This document shows, piece by piece, positions 10,113-18,678 of a stretch of 56,565 bases of DNA. The position numbers and the translations under genes were made by a program. This DNA comes from an uncultured Pelagibacteraceae bacterium (GTDB lineage Bacteria > Pseudomonadota > Alphaproteobacteria > Pelagibacterales > Pelagibacteraceae). The stretch is taken from positions 1 to 56,565 of the forward strand of contig CABXTU010000005.1 in assembly GCA_902515205.1 (NCBI GenBank), given 5' to 3'. Within the stretch, counting starts at the first letter, position 1, and the number at the start of each line of letters is the position of its first letter. The notes beneath the pieces are model-generated. The model saw nothing but the letters and a program-made list of their open reading frames with translations, ran no database searches and was not told the origin of the DNA.

Positions 10113-10791
10113 TTCTGCATTAATACTCTGTGCTGGATTAGGAAAAAGATTAAATCCTTTAACAATAAAAACACCCAAACCACTCTTAAAATTAAACAAT
10201 ATTACTTTGTTAGAAAGGTGTATAAATTTAGTTATTAAGCTAAAAATTCAAAAAATTTTTTTAAATACTTTTCATTTAGGACATCAGATTTTTGATTTTA
10301 TTGAAACAAAAAAATTTCCAATTGATATTCAAATAATTGAAGATGGTAAGAATATTTTAGATACTGGCGGAGGAATACTTAATATGTCTAATCATTCTCC
10401 GTATGATGATTTATTGATTTTAAATCCTGACACAGTTTGGACCGAAAAATTTATTGATGAGATTAACGAGATGAAAGATTTTTATTTTTCAAAAAATTTA
10501 AATAACATCCTTTTAGTTACAAAAAAAATTTCGAGCTTTGATCAAAATTTAAAAGGAGACTTTGATTTAAAAAATAATTTATTATTGAAAAATGATAAAA
10601 AAGATTTCATTTATATTGGATGTCAAATTCTCAATAAGAATTTATTTAGGAGTTATAAAGTGCATAATTTTTCTATTTCTAAAATTTGGGATGAATTATT
10701 AAAGAAAAATAAATTAAATGGTTTTCAAAGTCTTAATAAATTTTATCACTTAACAAATTTAGAAACTTTTAAAAAATTAGAAGACTTTTAG
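10102..10791 (+). CDS. murU: N-acetylmuramate alpha-1-phosphate uridylyltransferase (MurU)
   Basis: This 229-residue nucleotidyltransferase has the pyrophosphorylase signature LILCAGLGKRLNPLT followed by KTPKPLL (residues 7-28), then DTGGGILNM near 89 and LILNPDTVW near 104. It would turn MurNAc-1-phosphate into UDP-MurNAc, letting recycled wall sugars bypass de novo synthesis. It overlaps amgK by 11 bases, which is the main reason to prefer MurU to mannose- or glucose-1-phosphate transferases with the same fold. The 3' end overlaps the convergent gpmA by 23 bases. In several alphaproteobacteria addB-addA come next; here they do not. Confidence 0.82.
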   Translation: MKINSALILCAGLGKRLNPLTIKTPKPLLKLNNITLLERCINLVIKLKIQKIFLNTFHLGHQIFDFIETKKFPIDIQIIEDGKNILDTGGGILNMSNHSPYDDLLILNPDTVWTEKFIDEINEMKDFYFSKNLNNILLVTKKISSFDQNLKGDFDLKNNLLLKNDKKDFIYIGCQILNKNLFRSYKVHNFSISKIWDELLKKNKLNGFQSLNKFYHLTNLETFKKLEDF

Positions 10792-11482
10792 ATCTTTTTT
10801 CATCAAGATACTTAGAAGTTATTATTTCAAGTTTTTTATTTAATTCTATGATTAGAGGATTTCCTGTAGGTATTTCTAAGTTTGGGATTTGACCATTATC
10901 TAATTTGAAAAGATACTTGCATAAGGCTCTAATAGAGTTTCCATGAGCTGAAATTAAAATGTTTTCATTTGATAATTTTTCCTGGATTTCATCTTTATAA
11001 TATTTAAGAACCCTCTCATAAGTATCTTTTAAAGACTCTGTATCTGGTATAAATTTAGAAGAAATTTTTTCATAAATTTTTATATTTAATGGATGGTAAG
11101 GACTAGCTTTATTTAGGGGTTTTGGTTTAATATCCCAAGATCTTCTAAATTCATGCACTTTGTCTTCGCCGAGTTTTTTCGCCATTTCTATTTTATTCAA
11201 ACCTGTAAGAGCTCCATAATGTCTCTCATTTAGTTGCCATGCTTTTGTAAAGTTTTTTTTACTATTTAAAACTTTTTGTATTATTTCCAAGGTATGATTC
11301 GCTCTTAGTTGAAAAGAAGAATAATAATGATCTATATTAATATTTATATCTTTTATTAAAGCACCAGCTTTTTGAGCTTCTAATTTACCTTGTTCTGAAA
11401 GATCGACGTCTACCCAGCCAGTGAATTTTTTCTCGAGATTCCAAACACTTTGTCCATGTCTTACTAATATTAAAAAACTCAT
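10769..11482 (-). CDS. gpmA: 2,3-bisphosphoglycerate-dependent phosphoglycerate mutase
   Basis: The 237-residue histidine phosphatase-fold enzyme opens with LILVRHGQSVWNLEKKFTGW, giving the phospho-accepting His8 in RHG, and has the ERHYGALTGLNK loop and SAHGNSIRAL near 180 with the second catalytic His. It interconverts 3- and 2-phosphoglycerate in lower glycolysis and gluconeogenesis. At 237 residues it is slightly shorter than the roughly 250-residue E. coli enzyme but has all signature regions. It is transcribed against murU and diverges from the VanZ-like gene across 45 bp. Family and substrate are secure. Confidence 0.95.
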   Translation of the reverse strand: MSFLILVRHGQSVWNLEKKFTGWVDVDLSEQGKLEAQKAGALIKDININIDHYYSSFQLRANHTLEIIQKVLNSKKNFTKAWQLNERHYGALTGLNKIEMAKKLGEDKVHEFRRSWDIKPKPLNKASPYHPLNIKIYEKISSKFIPDTESLKDTYERVLKYYKDEIQEKLSNENILISAHGNSIRALCKYLFKLDNGQIPNLEIPTGNPLIIELNKKLEIITSKYLDEKRSKSLLIF

Positions 11483-11527
11483 ATTGTTATTTCTAAAATA
11501 TATTTATAAATAAAACTACACAATAAA

Positions 11528-11923
11528 ATGACAAATTTTTTTTCTAAATATAAAGTAATTTTTTTTGTTATTAACTTTATACTAATTTTTTTATACCTTT
11601 TCCCAGGTAGCTTTATAGGACTCCTTGTTTATGATAACAAACAGATACAACCACAAATAACAGTAGATCTTATAATATCATCGAATCATTTTTATATTTT
11701 TATTTTTATTTCGATAATTGGTCTTTTGAGTTATTCAAAATCAAAACAACTTAAATTTTTGATTTTTTATTTGGTTTTTTTATCCATAATTCTAGAAGTC
11801 TTTCATTTAATTATTCCATACAGAAGTTTCGAATGGTCTGATCTATTTGGAAATTTCTTTGGGGTCATTGTTGTACTTTTTATTAACAATCTTATAAATA
11901 AATATGGAATATTTAAGAAATAA
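11528..11923 (+). CDS. VanZ-like small membrane protein
   Basis: This 131-residue protein has about four transmembrane helices. Near residues 92-114 it has ILEVFHLIIPYRSFEWSDLF followed by GNFFG, matching the VanZ-family pattern of an acidic residue, a conserved Pro/Arg, an Asp and an Asn-Gly pair. VanZ itself gives low-level teicoplanin resistance in enterococci; in Gram-negative bacteria the family has no settled role, so no function is claimed beyond an inner-membrane protein. It overlaps the following lipoprotein gene by 20 bases, suggesting a two-gene unit possibly connected with the cell envelope. Confidence 0.7.
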   Translation: MTNFFSKYKVIFFVINFILIFLYLFPGSFIGLLVYDNKQIQPQITVDLIISSNHFYIFIFISIIGLLSYSKSKQLKFLIFYLVFLSIILEVFHLIIPYRSFEWSDLFGNFFGVIVVLFINNLINKYGIFKK

Positions 11924-12503
11924 ATTAATAATTTTATTTTTTTTTTTATTGTTAGGATGTTCTTCGATACCTAATAATACATCCAGTAGTTGTTCTATTT
12001 TTAATGAGAGGTATCTTTGGTATAAGCATACAAAAAAAGTTGAAAAAAAATGGGGAACTCCTATTTATGTTCAGCTTGCTATAATTAAAATGGAGTCTGA
12101 TTTCGATTGGTTAGCAAAACCACCTAGAAAAAAAATTTTTAAAGTTATACCATTTAAAAGACCATCAAGTTCTTTTGGTTATTCACAAGCCGTAAAAGGA
12201 ACTTGGGATCAATATAAAAAAGAAACTGGCAATAAATTAGCTACAAGAGCAAGATTTAAAGATAGCGTTGATTTCATCGGTTGGTACACAAATAAAACAG
12301 AGTCTATTCTAAAAATTTCTAAACAAAATGCTTTTAAACAATACATCGCATATCATGAAGGATGGCGGAATTATAAATATTATAAGAAAAATAAAAAAGT
12401 TATTAGACTAGCAAAAAAAGTATCAAAACAATCTAATATTTATAAAAAACAATTATTGAAGTGTAGAAATTCTCTTAATAAAAAAAAATATATTATTTTT
12501 TAG
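11904..12503 (+). CDS. Lysozyme-fold (SLT-like) lipoprotein, putative murein hydrolase
   Basis: This 199-residue protein begins with a lipoprotein signal ending LLLGC (lipid-modified Cys at about 19). The mature part reads like a short lytic transglycosylase: IKMESDFDWLA near 62 with a candidate catalytic Glu, SSFGYSQAVKGTWDQY near 89 resembling the G(Y/L)(M/S)Q motif, and YIAYHEGWRNY near 147. It would cleave or trim peptidoglycan at the outer-membrane face of the periplasm. The C-terminus is Lys-rich. It starts inside the VanZ-like gene (20-base overlap) and overlaps the end of the convergent RND gene by 11 bases. Enzymatic activity is inferred from the motifs only. Confidence 0.75.
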   Translation: MEYLRNKLIILFFFLLLGCSSIPNNTSSSCSIFNERYLWYKHTKKVEKKWGTPIYVQLAIIKMESDFDWLAKPPRKKIFKVIPFKRPSSSFGYSQAVKGTWDQYKKETGNKLATRARFKDSVDFIGWYTNKTESILKISKQNAFKQYIAYHEGWRNYKYYKKNKKVIRLAKKVSKQSNIYKKQLLKCRNSLNKKKYIIF

Positions 12504-15500
12504 ATAATTCTTTTTTTAATTCTAAATCTATGACATCAATTCTTTTAGTATTTTTTGCTAAGGCCAAATACATTGTAGGCGTTACGTATAAAGTGAAGAA
12601 AGTTGAAATAATCATTCCTCCTAAAATTGTTGAACCCACAGCAAGTCTTGATCCTTCTCCTGCACCAGGTCCAATATTTCCAATCACTAGAGGCATCATT
12701 GCTATCATCGTACTCAGTGAAGTCATAATAATAGGCCTTAATCTTATTGAACAAGCTTCTTTGACTGCTGTCTCAATATTCTTTCCAGTAGTTCTAATTT
12801 GATTTGCATAATCTACAATTAAAATACTATTTTTTGTTGAGATACCTATAAGTATTATTAAAGCAATTTGTGAAAAAATATTAACTGAACTATTGAGGAA
12901 TAAAATAAATACTAATCCACCAAAAATAGCTAACGGTACAGTTAAAATAATTATGAATGGATGTATAAATGAATTAAATGTTGCAGCCATTACTAAATAA
13001 GCAGTTAATAAGGCTAAAGCAAATATTATAAATAATTCATTACTTGTCTCTTTTATTTCTTCAGACTTACCTTTCCAAGTAATTTGATTTTTTGGAGCTA
13101 AATCGACCATTATATTTTCTAAAAAACTTATAGCCTCAATTAAAGTATAGCCCTCATTAATATTTGCTGAGATAGTTATTGCTCTTTGCCTATTGTATCG
13201 AGAAAGTTGCTTAGCCGCACCTTCATTTTTAAAATTTACAAGATTTGCTAAAGAAATCAGTTTTCCATTAGTTTCAGAACGTACGAATATTTTTGATATT
13301 CCATCTTTATTTCTTCTATCAGATAAATATTGTTGGACAACTATAGGGTATTCCTTTCCAAGTTTATTGAAGGTTGTTATTTTCTTTCCTCCATAAAGTG
13401 TTTCAAGTGTTTCACCTATCTTTTTAGTCGAAACACCTAAATCTTTTGCCTTATTTTTATTTATTATTAATTTAACCTCAGGTTTATTTCGATTATAATC
13501 AGAGTCAATTCTTGAAAAGTTTTTATTTGATCTTAGTTTTTCAATCACTTTTTTTTGAATTTCTTCAAGTTCCTGATAAGTATTTCCATAAATAACCATT
13601 TGTACTGGCTTATTATAGTTAGATACTCTAATTGATTGAGGTGATATTGGAAAAGCTAAAGCTTGAGGTAGGGTAACTATTTTTCCAATTGCTTCTCGCA
13701 AGACAACTTCTTGACCTTTTTTTCTATTTTTCCAGTCATCAAGTAATGCAATGATTATAAAACTATTATATGAATTAGCAGAGCTTCCAAAACCAGGGAC
13801 TCTCATAATAAATCTGGAATATGGACTGTCTTTCGCTTGCAGAAGAGGTAGCAATCTAGCTTCAACTTTTTGAGCCTGCTCCTGAGTATATTCAAACGAA
13901 CTACCTTCATCTGTTGAACCAATTATCAAGTATGCACCACGATCTTCCACTGGTAATAATTCTTTTTTTGAAAAACTAAATATAAGGATTGAGGCAATAA
14001 CTATAAAAATGATAAAAATGCTAATTGATTTAGTTTTATAAATTATATTAATTAAGGTTTCTTCATAAAAACTTTTAAAACTTAAAAAAATTTTTTCAAA
14101 TTTTTGAATAAAAACTTTCTTTGATTTTTTTTTATACAAAAATTTACTTGCAAGCATTGGAGATAAAGTCAAAGCCACAAAAGATGATACAACAATAGAA
14201 AAAGATAATGCGATAGCAGTTTCCCTAAATAATGTGCCTGATATTCCTTCAATGAAAATTAATGGAAGAAAAACTGCTATTAAAATTAATGTAGTAGCTA
14301 CAATTGCAAATGAAATTTGTTTAGATCCTTTGTAAGCTGCAACTAAAGGAGTTTCACCATTTTCAATCCTTCTATATATCGCATCTGTCATTATGACTGA
14401 ATCGTCAGTTATTATTCCAATAGCTAAAATAAAGCTTAAAAGAACAAAAATATTTATTGATAGTCCAAAAATATAAAGACCCAAAAAGGAGGCCACTAAA
14501 CTTACAGGAAGAGCAATAGCGGGAACTATTACAGCTTTAAGATTACCCAAGAATAAATATATTATTAATACGACCAAGATAAATGCAATTACTAAAGTTT
14601 TATAGACTTCTTCAATAGCTGCTTCCACATAATTTGCTCTATTGAAGGAAACCCTTAGATCTAATTCTTCAGGTAAAGATTTATTAACTTCAATAATTCT
14701 TTTCTTAATATCTTTTGAAAGTTCTACAGTAGAGGCACCGCTTCTCGCATAAATACCTATCCCAACAGTCTTTAAATTAATCTGATCTTTAGTTTGAGCT
14801 TTAAATAATGTTTTTTCTGAAACAGGACCAAATTCAATATCTGAAATATCTGATAATAAAATAACTTTATTATCAGTTTTTTTAATTGGTAACTGTTTAA
14901 TAGAATTAATATCATTATATGATTTATCTAAATTAAGAGTTAAATCAATATTGTCTGCCTCTAGTGTTCCAGCTGGAAGACTTATATTCTCACCTCTTAA
15001 AGCAGATTCAACATCTTGAATTGTTAAATTATTTGCCGCAAGCTTAATAGGGTCAATCCAAACTCTTATACTAAGCTCTCTTAATCCTCCAACTCTTATT
15101 CTTCCTACATTTTTTACACTTGAAAATTGATCTATCAGGAAACGTTCAGCATAATCTCCTAATTCTAAATCGCTCCAGGTAGATGAAGATAAGGATAACC
15201 ACATTGTAGTTGTAAAACCAGCTGCCCTTTTTAATATTTGAGGAGGGTCAGACTCTAACGGTAAGTTATCTACAATTCTCGCTACTCTTTCTCTGACATC
15301 ATTCGCAGCATTATCTAAGTCTATAGAGGTTTCAAACTCTATGTTTATGGTACTTCTGCCATTTTCAGATTTAGAGTCGATATTTTTAATTCCTTCTGCT
15401 CCTCCAATAACATCTTCAACAACTTGAGTTACTTCTTGATCTACAATAGATGCAGCTGCAGATTTGTAGTCTACCTGTACTTGAACTACTGGTGGCTGTA

Positions 15501-15621
15501 TACCGTTGGGAAGTTCTCTGACAGGCAATTTCCAAAAAACGAACAAGCCAAAAATAATTAGAATTAAAGACATTACCCAAGAAACGGTCGGTCTTTTAAT
15601 ACTTAGTTCAGTAATAAACAT
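12493..15621 (-). CDS. RND-family efflux transporter, inner-membrane pump subunit
   Basis: The 1042-residue length is standard for HAE1/AcrB-type pumps. The start MFITELSIKRPTVSWVMSLI is the typical first helix. Helix 4 holds the proton-relay pair in ILAIGIITDDSVIMTDAIYR, and helix 10 holds the matching Lys in IGISTKNSILIVDY, so it should be a working proton-driven pump. Two large periplasmic loops and 12 membrane helices can be traced. The start lies directly after the membrane fusion protein gene, and msrA and sseA lie farther upstream on the same strand. No TolC-like outer-membrane gene is nearby. The substrate cannot be told from sequence. Confidence 0.93.
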   Translation of the reverse strand: MFITELSIKRPTVSWVMSLILIIFGLFVFWKLPVRELPNGIQPPVVQVQVDYKSAAASIVDQEVTQVVEDVIGGAEGIKNIDSKSENGRSTINIEFETSIDLDNAANDVRERVARIVDNLPLESDPPQILKRAAGFTTTMWLSLSSSTWSDLELGDYAERFLIDQFSSVKNVGRIRVGGLRELSIRVWIDPIKLAANNLTIQDVESALRGENISLPAGTLEADNIDLTLNLDKSYNDINSIKQLPIKKTDNKVILLSDISDIEFGPVSEKTLFKAQTKDQINLKTVGIGIYARSGASTVELSKDIKKRIIEVNKSLPEELDLRVSFNRANYVEAAIEEVYKTLVIAFILVVLIIYLFLGNLKAVIVPAIALPVSLVASFLGLYIFGLSINIFVLLSFILAIGIITDDSVIMTDAIYRRIENGETPLVAAYKGSKQISFAIVATTLILIAVFLPLIFIEGISGTLFRETAIALSFSIVVSSFVALTLSPMLASKFLYKKKSKKVFIQKFEKIFLSFKSFYEETLINIIYKTKSISIFIIFIVIASILIFSFSKKELLPVEDRGAYLIIGSTDEGSSFEYTQEQAQKVEARLLPLLQAKDSPYSRFIMRVPGFGSSANSYNSFIIIALLDDWKNRKKGQEVVLREAIGKIVTLPQALAFPISPQSIRVSNYNKPVQMVIYGNTYQELEEIQKKVIEKLRSNKNFSRIDSDYNRNKPEVKLIINKNKAKDLGVSTKKIGETLETLYGGKKITTFNKLGKEYPIVVQQYLSDRRNKDGISKIFVRSETNGKLISLANLVNFKNEGAAKQLSRYNRQRAITISANINEGYTLIEAISFLENIMVDLAPKNQITWKGKSEEIKETSNELFIIFALALLTAYLVMAATFNSFIHPFIIILTVPLAIFGGLVFILFLNSSVNIFSQIALIILIGISTKNSILIVDYANQIRTTGKNIETAVKEACSIRLRPIIMTSLSTMIAMMPLVIGNIGPGAGEGSRLAVGSTILGGMIISTFFTLYVTPTMYLALAKNTKRIDVIDLELKKELSKK

Positions 15622-16491
15622 TTATTTACTTATAGGTTTTATTTTACCTTGCGGTCTGACCTTCTTTAATCCCTCAGCCACAATAATATCTCCTTCTTTT
15701 AATCCAGAGATAATTTCAATGTTTTTATTAGCTCTTTTTCCTGTGACTACTTCAATTTTATTAGCAGTATTTTCTTTGGAAATTTTATAAACATATGATT
15801 TATCTCCTTCAACCATAACACTTGTATCAGGAATACCTAATGAATTTCTTAAATTAAACTTAACACCAACCTCTAGTAAAGACCCTGAGATCAATTCTAA
15901 ATTTTTATTTTCTATTTTTATTCTAGATAATAAACTTCGAGTATCTGCATTAATTCTACTAGAAACAAAATCTATTTCTCCCTGGAAAATTTTATTTTTA
16001 AAACTAGATAGTTTGACCTCTACTGGTAAGCCTTTTTTAATTGAGGCGGAATAATTTTCTGGAATTTTTATATCAGAATATATTGTTGAATTATCATCAA
16101 GAGTTATGATGAATATGTTATTTGATACAAGTATATCTTCAGTTAAACCAGTGTATCCTAAAACCCCATTAAATGGAGCTAAAATATTTCCACTTTTCAA
16201 TTTTATTAAAATATCACCTTTCTTAACTTTATCCTTTAAATTCAAATCTTCAAAAAGATCATCTTTTTTAATTTTAAAAGTTTTAGATCTTTTTGATATA
16301 GCTGTTCCAAATGTTTCTATTTTTTCTGAAAATTCTTTTTTAACAACTTCTGTGACTATTACTCCTGGAGGAGGGCGTTTGCTAAATTTTTTCTTAAAGT
16401 GATTACCAATCATTAATCTTCCAATAATTACGATTGCTATAATTAAAAAAAATATCGATATTATAGAAATAATTTTTTTTGATCTTTTCAT
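15622..16491 (-). CDS. Periplasmic membrane fusion protein (RND adaptor) lacking the coiled-coil hairpin
   Basis: This 289-residue adaptor has an N-terminal membrane anchor (about 7-29). The lipoyl halves KVKKGDILIKLKSG and NILAPFNGVLGYTG are joined directly; in AcrA-like proteins a helical hairpin of tens to about 100 residues separates them. Beta-barrel and membrane-proximal parts follow, with ISGSLLEVGVKF and IISGLKEGDIIVAEGLKKVR. In canonical pumps the hairpin tip contacts TolC, so this adaptor probably works with a different or no channel contact, as proposed for the hairpin-less BesA of Borrelia. It is followed with no spacing by the RND pump and preceded by sseA with a 6-base gap. Confidence 0.88.
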   Translation of the reverse strand: MKRSKKIISIISIFFLIIAIVIIGRLMIGNHFKKKFSKRPPPGVIVTEVVKKEFSEKIETFGTAISKRSKTFKIKKDDLFEDLNLKDKVKKGDILIKLKSGNILAPFNGVLGYTGLTEDILVSNNIFIITLDDNSTIYSDIKIPENYSASIKKGLPVEVKLSSFKNKIFQGEIDFVSSRINADTRSLLSRIKIENKNLELISGSLLEVGVKFNLRNSLGIPDTSVMVEGDKSYVYKISKENTANKIEVVTGKRANKNIEIISGLKEGDIIVAEGLKKVRPQGKIKPISK

Positions 16492-16497
16492 ATTAAG

Positions 16498-17313
16498 TTA
16501 AATTATGCCGTATTCAGCCCAAGAGCCATCATAAATACAAGGGAGATATTTATCATTTATTAAAGAATAAGCTAGTGCCAAAACACACGCAGTAACTCCA
16601 GATCCACATGAAAAAACTATATTCTTTTCATTTTCATTTTTATAGCAAGTTTCAAAAACTTTTTTCAGATCTTTCGAATTTTTAAAAGTTTTATCATTAT
16701 TTAAACATAATTTAAAAGGTATACAAAAAGAATTTTTGATACTTCCACTTTTTAAACCCTGTCTTGGTTCAGTTATTTTTCCCTCAAACCTCTCTCTACT
16801 TCTAGCATCTATCACTTTAAATTTTTGAGTATTAATATTTTGGTCGATCATTTTTTTGTCTTTGATTAATTTTTTTTTTTCAATAGCTATGTAATTGGAT
16901 ATTTTTATTTCTGTTAAGTCATTTGTAATTTTTCTTTTTTCCTTTATCCATTTTTCAAAACCACCGTTCAAAACACTTACCAACTTAGGGTTATGTCCAA
17001 AATAGATAAAATTAAACCAACATCTACAAGAACTTATTACATCTGAATTATCATATATAACTATATTATCTCCATTATTTATTCCCATTCTTGATACTAT
17101 TTTTTCCCAATCATTTTTTTTAACCATCATATGAGGAAGTTTAGTATTTTTTTTTGAATTATTATCTAAATCAAAAAAAATAGCATTTTGAATATGTCGA
17201 TTTTTGAATTCATGAAAACCATTTCTTTTAGTTTGAGGCATGTGCCAAGAACAATCAATAATTTTTACATTTTTAAGATTTTTATCTAACCAGTCAGTTT
17301 CTACTAAAGACAT
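16498..17313 (-). CDS. sseA: 3-mercaptopyruvate/thiosulfate sulfurtransferase (tandem rhodanese)
   Basis: The 271-residue protein contains two rhodanese domains. The N-terminal, inactive one has WLDKNLKNVKIIDCSWHMP and HIQNAIFFDLD; the C-terminal, catalytic one carries the active-site loop CGSGVTA with Cys236. CG(S)GVTA is the loop typical of mercaptopyruvate sulfurtransferase, while rhodaneses with CRKGVT prefer thiosulfate. It would move sulfane sulfur from mercaptopyruvate to thiols or cyanide. It lies 1 base after msrA and 6 bases before the adaptor gene, so co-transcription with both is likely. The choice of donor rests on the loop only. Confidence 0.9.
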   Translation of the reverse strand: MSLVETDWLDKNLKNVKIIDCSWHMPQTKRNGFHEFKNRHIQNAIFFDLDNNSKKNTKLPHMMVKKNDWEKIVSRMGINNGDNIVIYDNSDVISSCRCWFNFIYFGHNPKLVSVLNGGFEKWIKEKRKITNDLTEIKISNYIAIEKKKLIKDKKMIDQNINTQKFKVIDARSRERFEGKITEPRQGLKSGSIKNSFCIPFKLCLNNDKTFKNSKDLKKVFETCYKNENEKNIVFSCGSGVTACVLALAYSLINDKYLPCIYDGSWAEYGII

Positions 17314-17314
17314 A

Positions 17315-17758
17315 TTATCTTTTCTCTAAATATTTCTGGTGATACTCTTCTGCAGGACAATAATTTTTTAATAATGAGATTTTAGTTACAACTTTTCCTG
17401 ATAATCTTTGATCTACATCTTTTAATATTTCTTCGGCTATTATTTTTTGTTTATTATTAAGATAAAAGATTTCACTTCTATACTGTGTACCAAAATCTGG
17501 CCCTTGAGAATTTAAAGTAGTAGGATCGTGAATTTGAAAAAAAGTTTTTAAAATTTTTTCGTAAGTTATAATTTTTTCATCAAAATCTAGTTTAACGACT
17601 TCAGCATGATTTGTTTTACCAGTACAAACTTCTTTATAGGTAGTGGTGGGTGTATTGCCTCCACAATATCCAACCTCTGTTTTAATGATACCCTCAATTT
17701 TGCTAAACCTTATTTCAGGCCCCCAAAAACATCCTAATGCTAAAACTGCTATTTCCAT
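17315..17758 (-). CDS. msrA: Peptide-methionine (S)-S-oxide reductase
   Basis: This 147-residue enzyme has the catalytic GCFWGPE motif with Cys10, then VGYCGGNTPTTTYKEVC and HAEVVKLDFDE, IHDPTTLNSQGPDFGTQYRS, and a C-terminal CPAEEYHQKYL. It reduces the S-epimer of methionine sulfoxide in proteins and free methionine. The protein is shorter than many MsrA enzymes but the core is complete. It is the first gene of a minus-strand unit running through sseA, the adaptor and the RND pump, starting 35 bp from the divergent DMT gene. Cytosolic location is expected because no signal peptide is visible. Confidence 0.95.
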   Translation of the reverse strand: MEIAVLALGCFWGPEIRFSKIEGIIKTEVGYCGGNTPTTTYKEVCTGKTNHAEVVKLDFDEKIITYEKILKTFFQIHDPTTLNSQGPDFGTQYRSEIFYLNNKQKIIAEEILKDVDQRLSGKVVTKISLLKNYCPAEEYHQKYLEKR

Positions 17759-17793
17759 TGATTATGATTTAAATTAATTTACAAATTATTCAT

Positions 17794-18678
17794 ATGCTTA
17801 GTAAAAATCAATTAGGTTTTTTGTACATGTTTATGTCCATTTGTGCGTTTTCTTTAATGGATATTATAGTTAAATGGTCAGTTGATTATCCCATTGGACA
17901 AGTACTATTTTTTAGAGGTTTTTTTGGTATTATTTTTTATTTTTTTATCATTCCTAAAGACAGACTGCATAATTTTTATCAAACTAAAAGACCAGGACTA
18001 CATTTTTTAAGATGTGCATCAGGATTAATTGCTTTAGTCTCAATTTTTATTGCTTTAAGAGAATTACCTTTAGCAACAGTTGTAAGTATATCTTTTGCTG
18101 CTCCAATATTTACAACAATCTTTTCAATCTTTTTATTAAGTGAAAAAGTTGGAATTTTTAGGTGGTTAGCAGTGATAATAGGTTTTTTTGGTATTTTAAT
18201 TATAACCGAACCTGGAATAAGTGAATTAAATATTTATTACATCTTTCCAATAATTTTTTGTTTAGGACTGTCTTATGTAGCAATAACTATTAGACAACTA
18301 TCTTCGACTGAACCTGTCTGGTTAATTTCTTTTTATTTTTCTTTATCTATAACTTTATTAAGTTTTTTTACTATTCCACAAGGATGGGTGATGCCTAGCT
18401 TAAATCATGTAATTCTATTATCTCTAATTGGTATATTTGGAGGAGTTGCAAATTTATGGTTGAGTCAATCCTATAAATATTCAGAAGTTTCACTTGTAAC
18501 CCCTCTAAAATATCTAGCTTTAGTTTTTGCTATAATCTTTGGTTATTTTATTTGGGATGAGATTCCTACTATTAAAACATTAATTGGTGCTCTTTTAGTA
18601 ATTATTTCAACATTAATTATCTTTAGAAGGGAAATTTATAAAAAAAATATTATTACCTCTGAGAAATTAAATGACTAA
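17794..18678 (+). CDS. DMT superfamily (EamA) transporter
   Basis: The 294-residue protein has about ten membrane helices arranged as two EamA repeats (roughly 8-140 and 150-285). Typical motifs are FFRGFFGIIF after helix 2, SISFAAPIFTTIFSIFLLSEKVG at the end of the first repeat, and PLKYLALVFAIIFGYFIWDEIPT in the second. DMT proteins export or import small metabolites such as amino acids; members resembling this one are often labelled S-adenosylmethionine or drug/metabolite carriers, but the substrate cannot be assigned. Its last bases overlap the start of the glycosylase gene by 8. Confidence 0.85.
   Translation: MLSKNQLGFLYMFMSICAFSLMDIIVKWSVDYPIGQVLFFRGFFGIIFYFFIIPKDRLHNFYQTKRPGLHFLRCASGLIALVSIFIALRELPLATVVSISFAAPIFTTIFSIFLLSEKVGIFRWLAVIIGFFGILIITEPGISELNIYYIFPIIFCLGLSYVAITIRQLSSTEPVWLISFYFSLSITLLSFFTIPQGWVMPSLNHVILLSLIGIFGGVANLWLSQSYKYSEVSLVTPLKYLALVFAIIFGYFIWDEIPTIKTLIGALLVIISTLIIFRREIYKKNIITSEKLND

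Noticed and set aside
12530-12802. Open frame of 90 codons on the plus strand inside the RND pump gene
   Set aside because: It is antisense to conserved membrane helices of the pump, has no ribosome-binding site and no recognisable motif.
16498-16791. Possible frameshift or split in the sulfurtransferase because of long A/T runs
   Set aside because: Both rhodanese domains and the active-site loop are in one uninterrupted frame.
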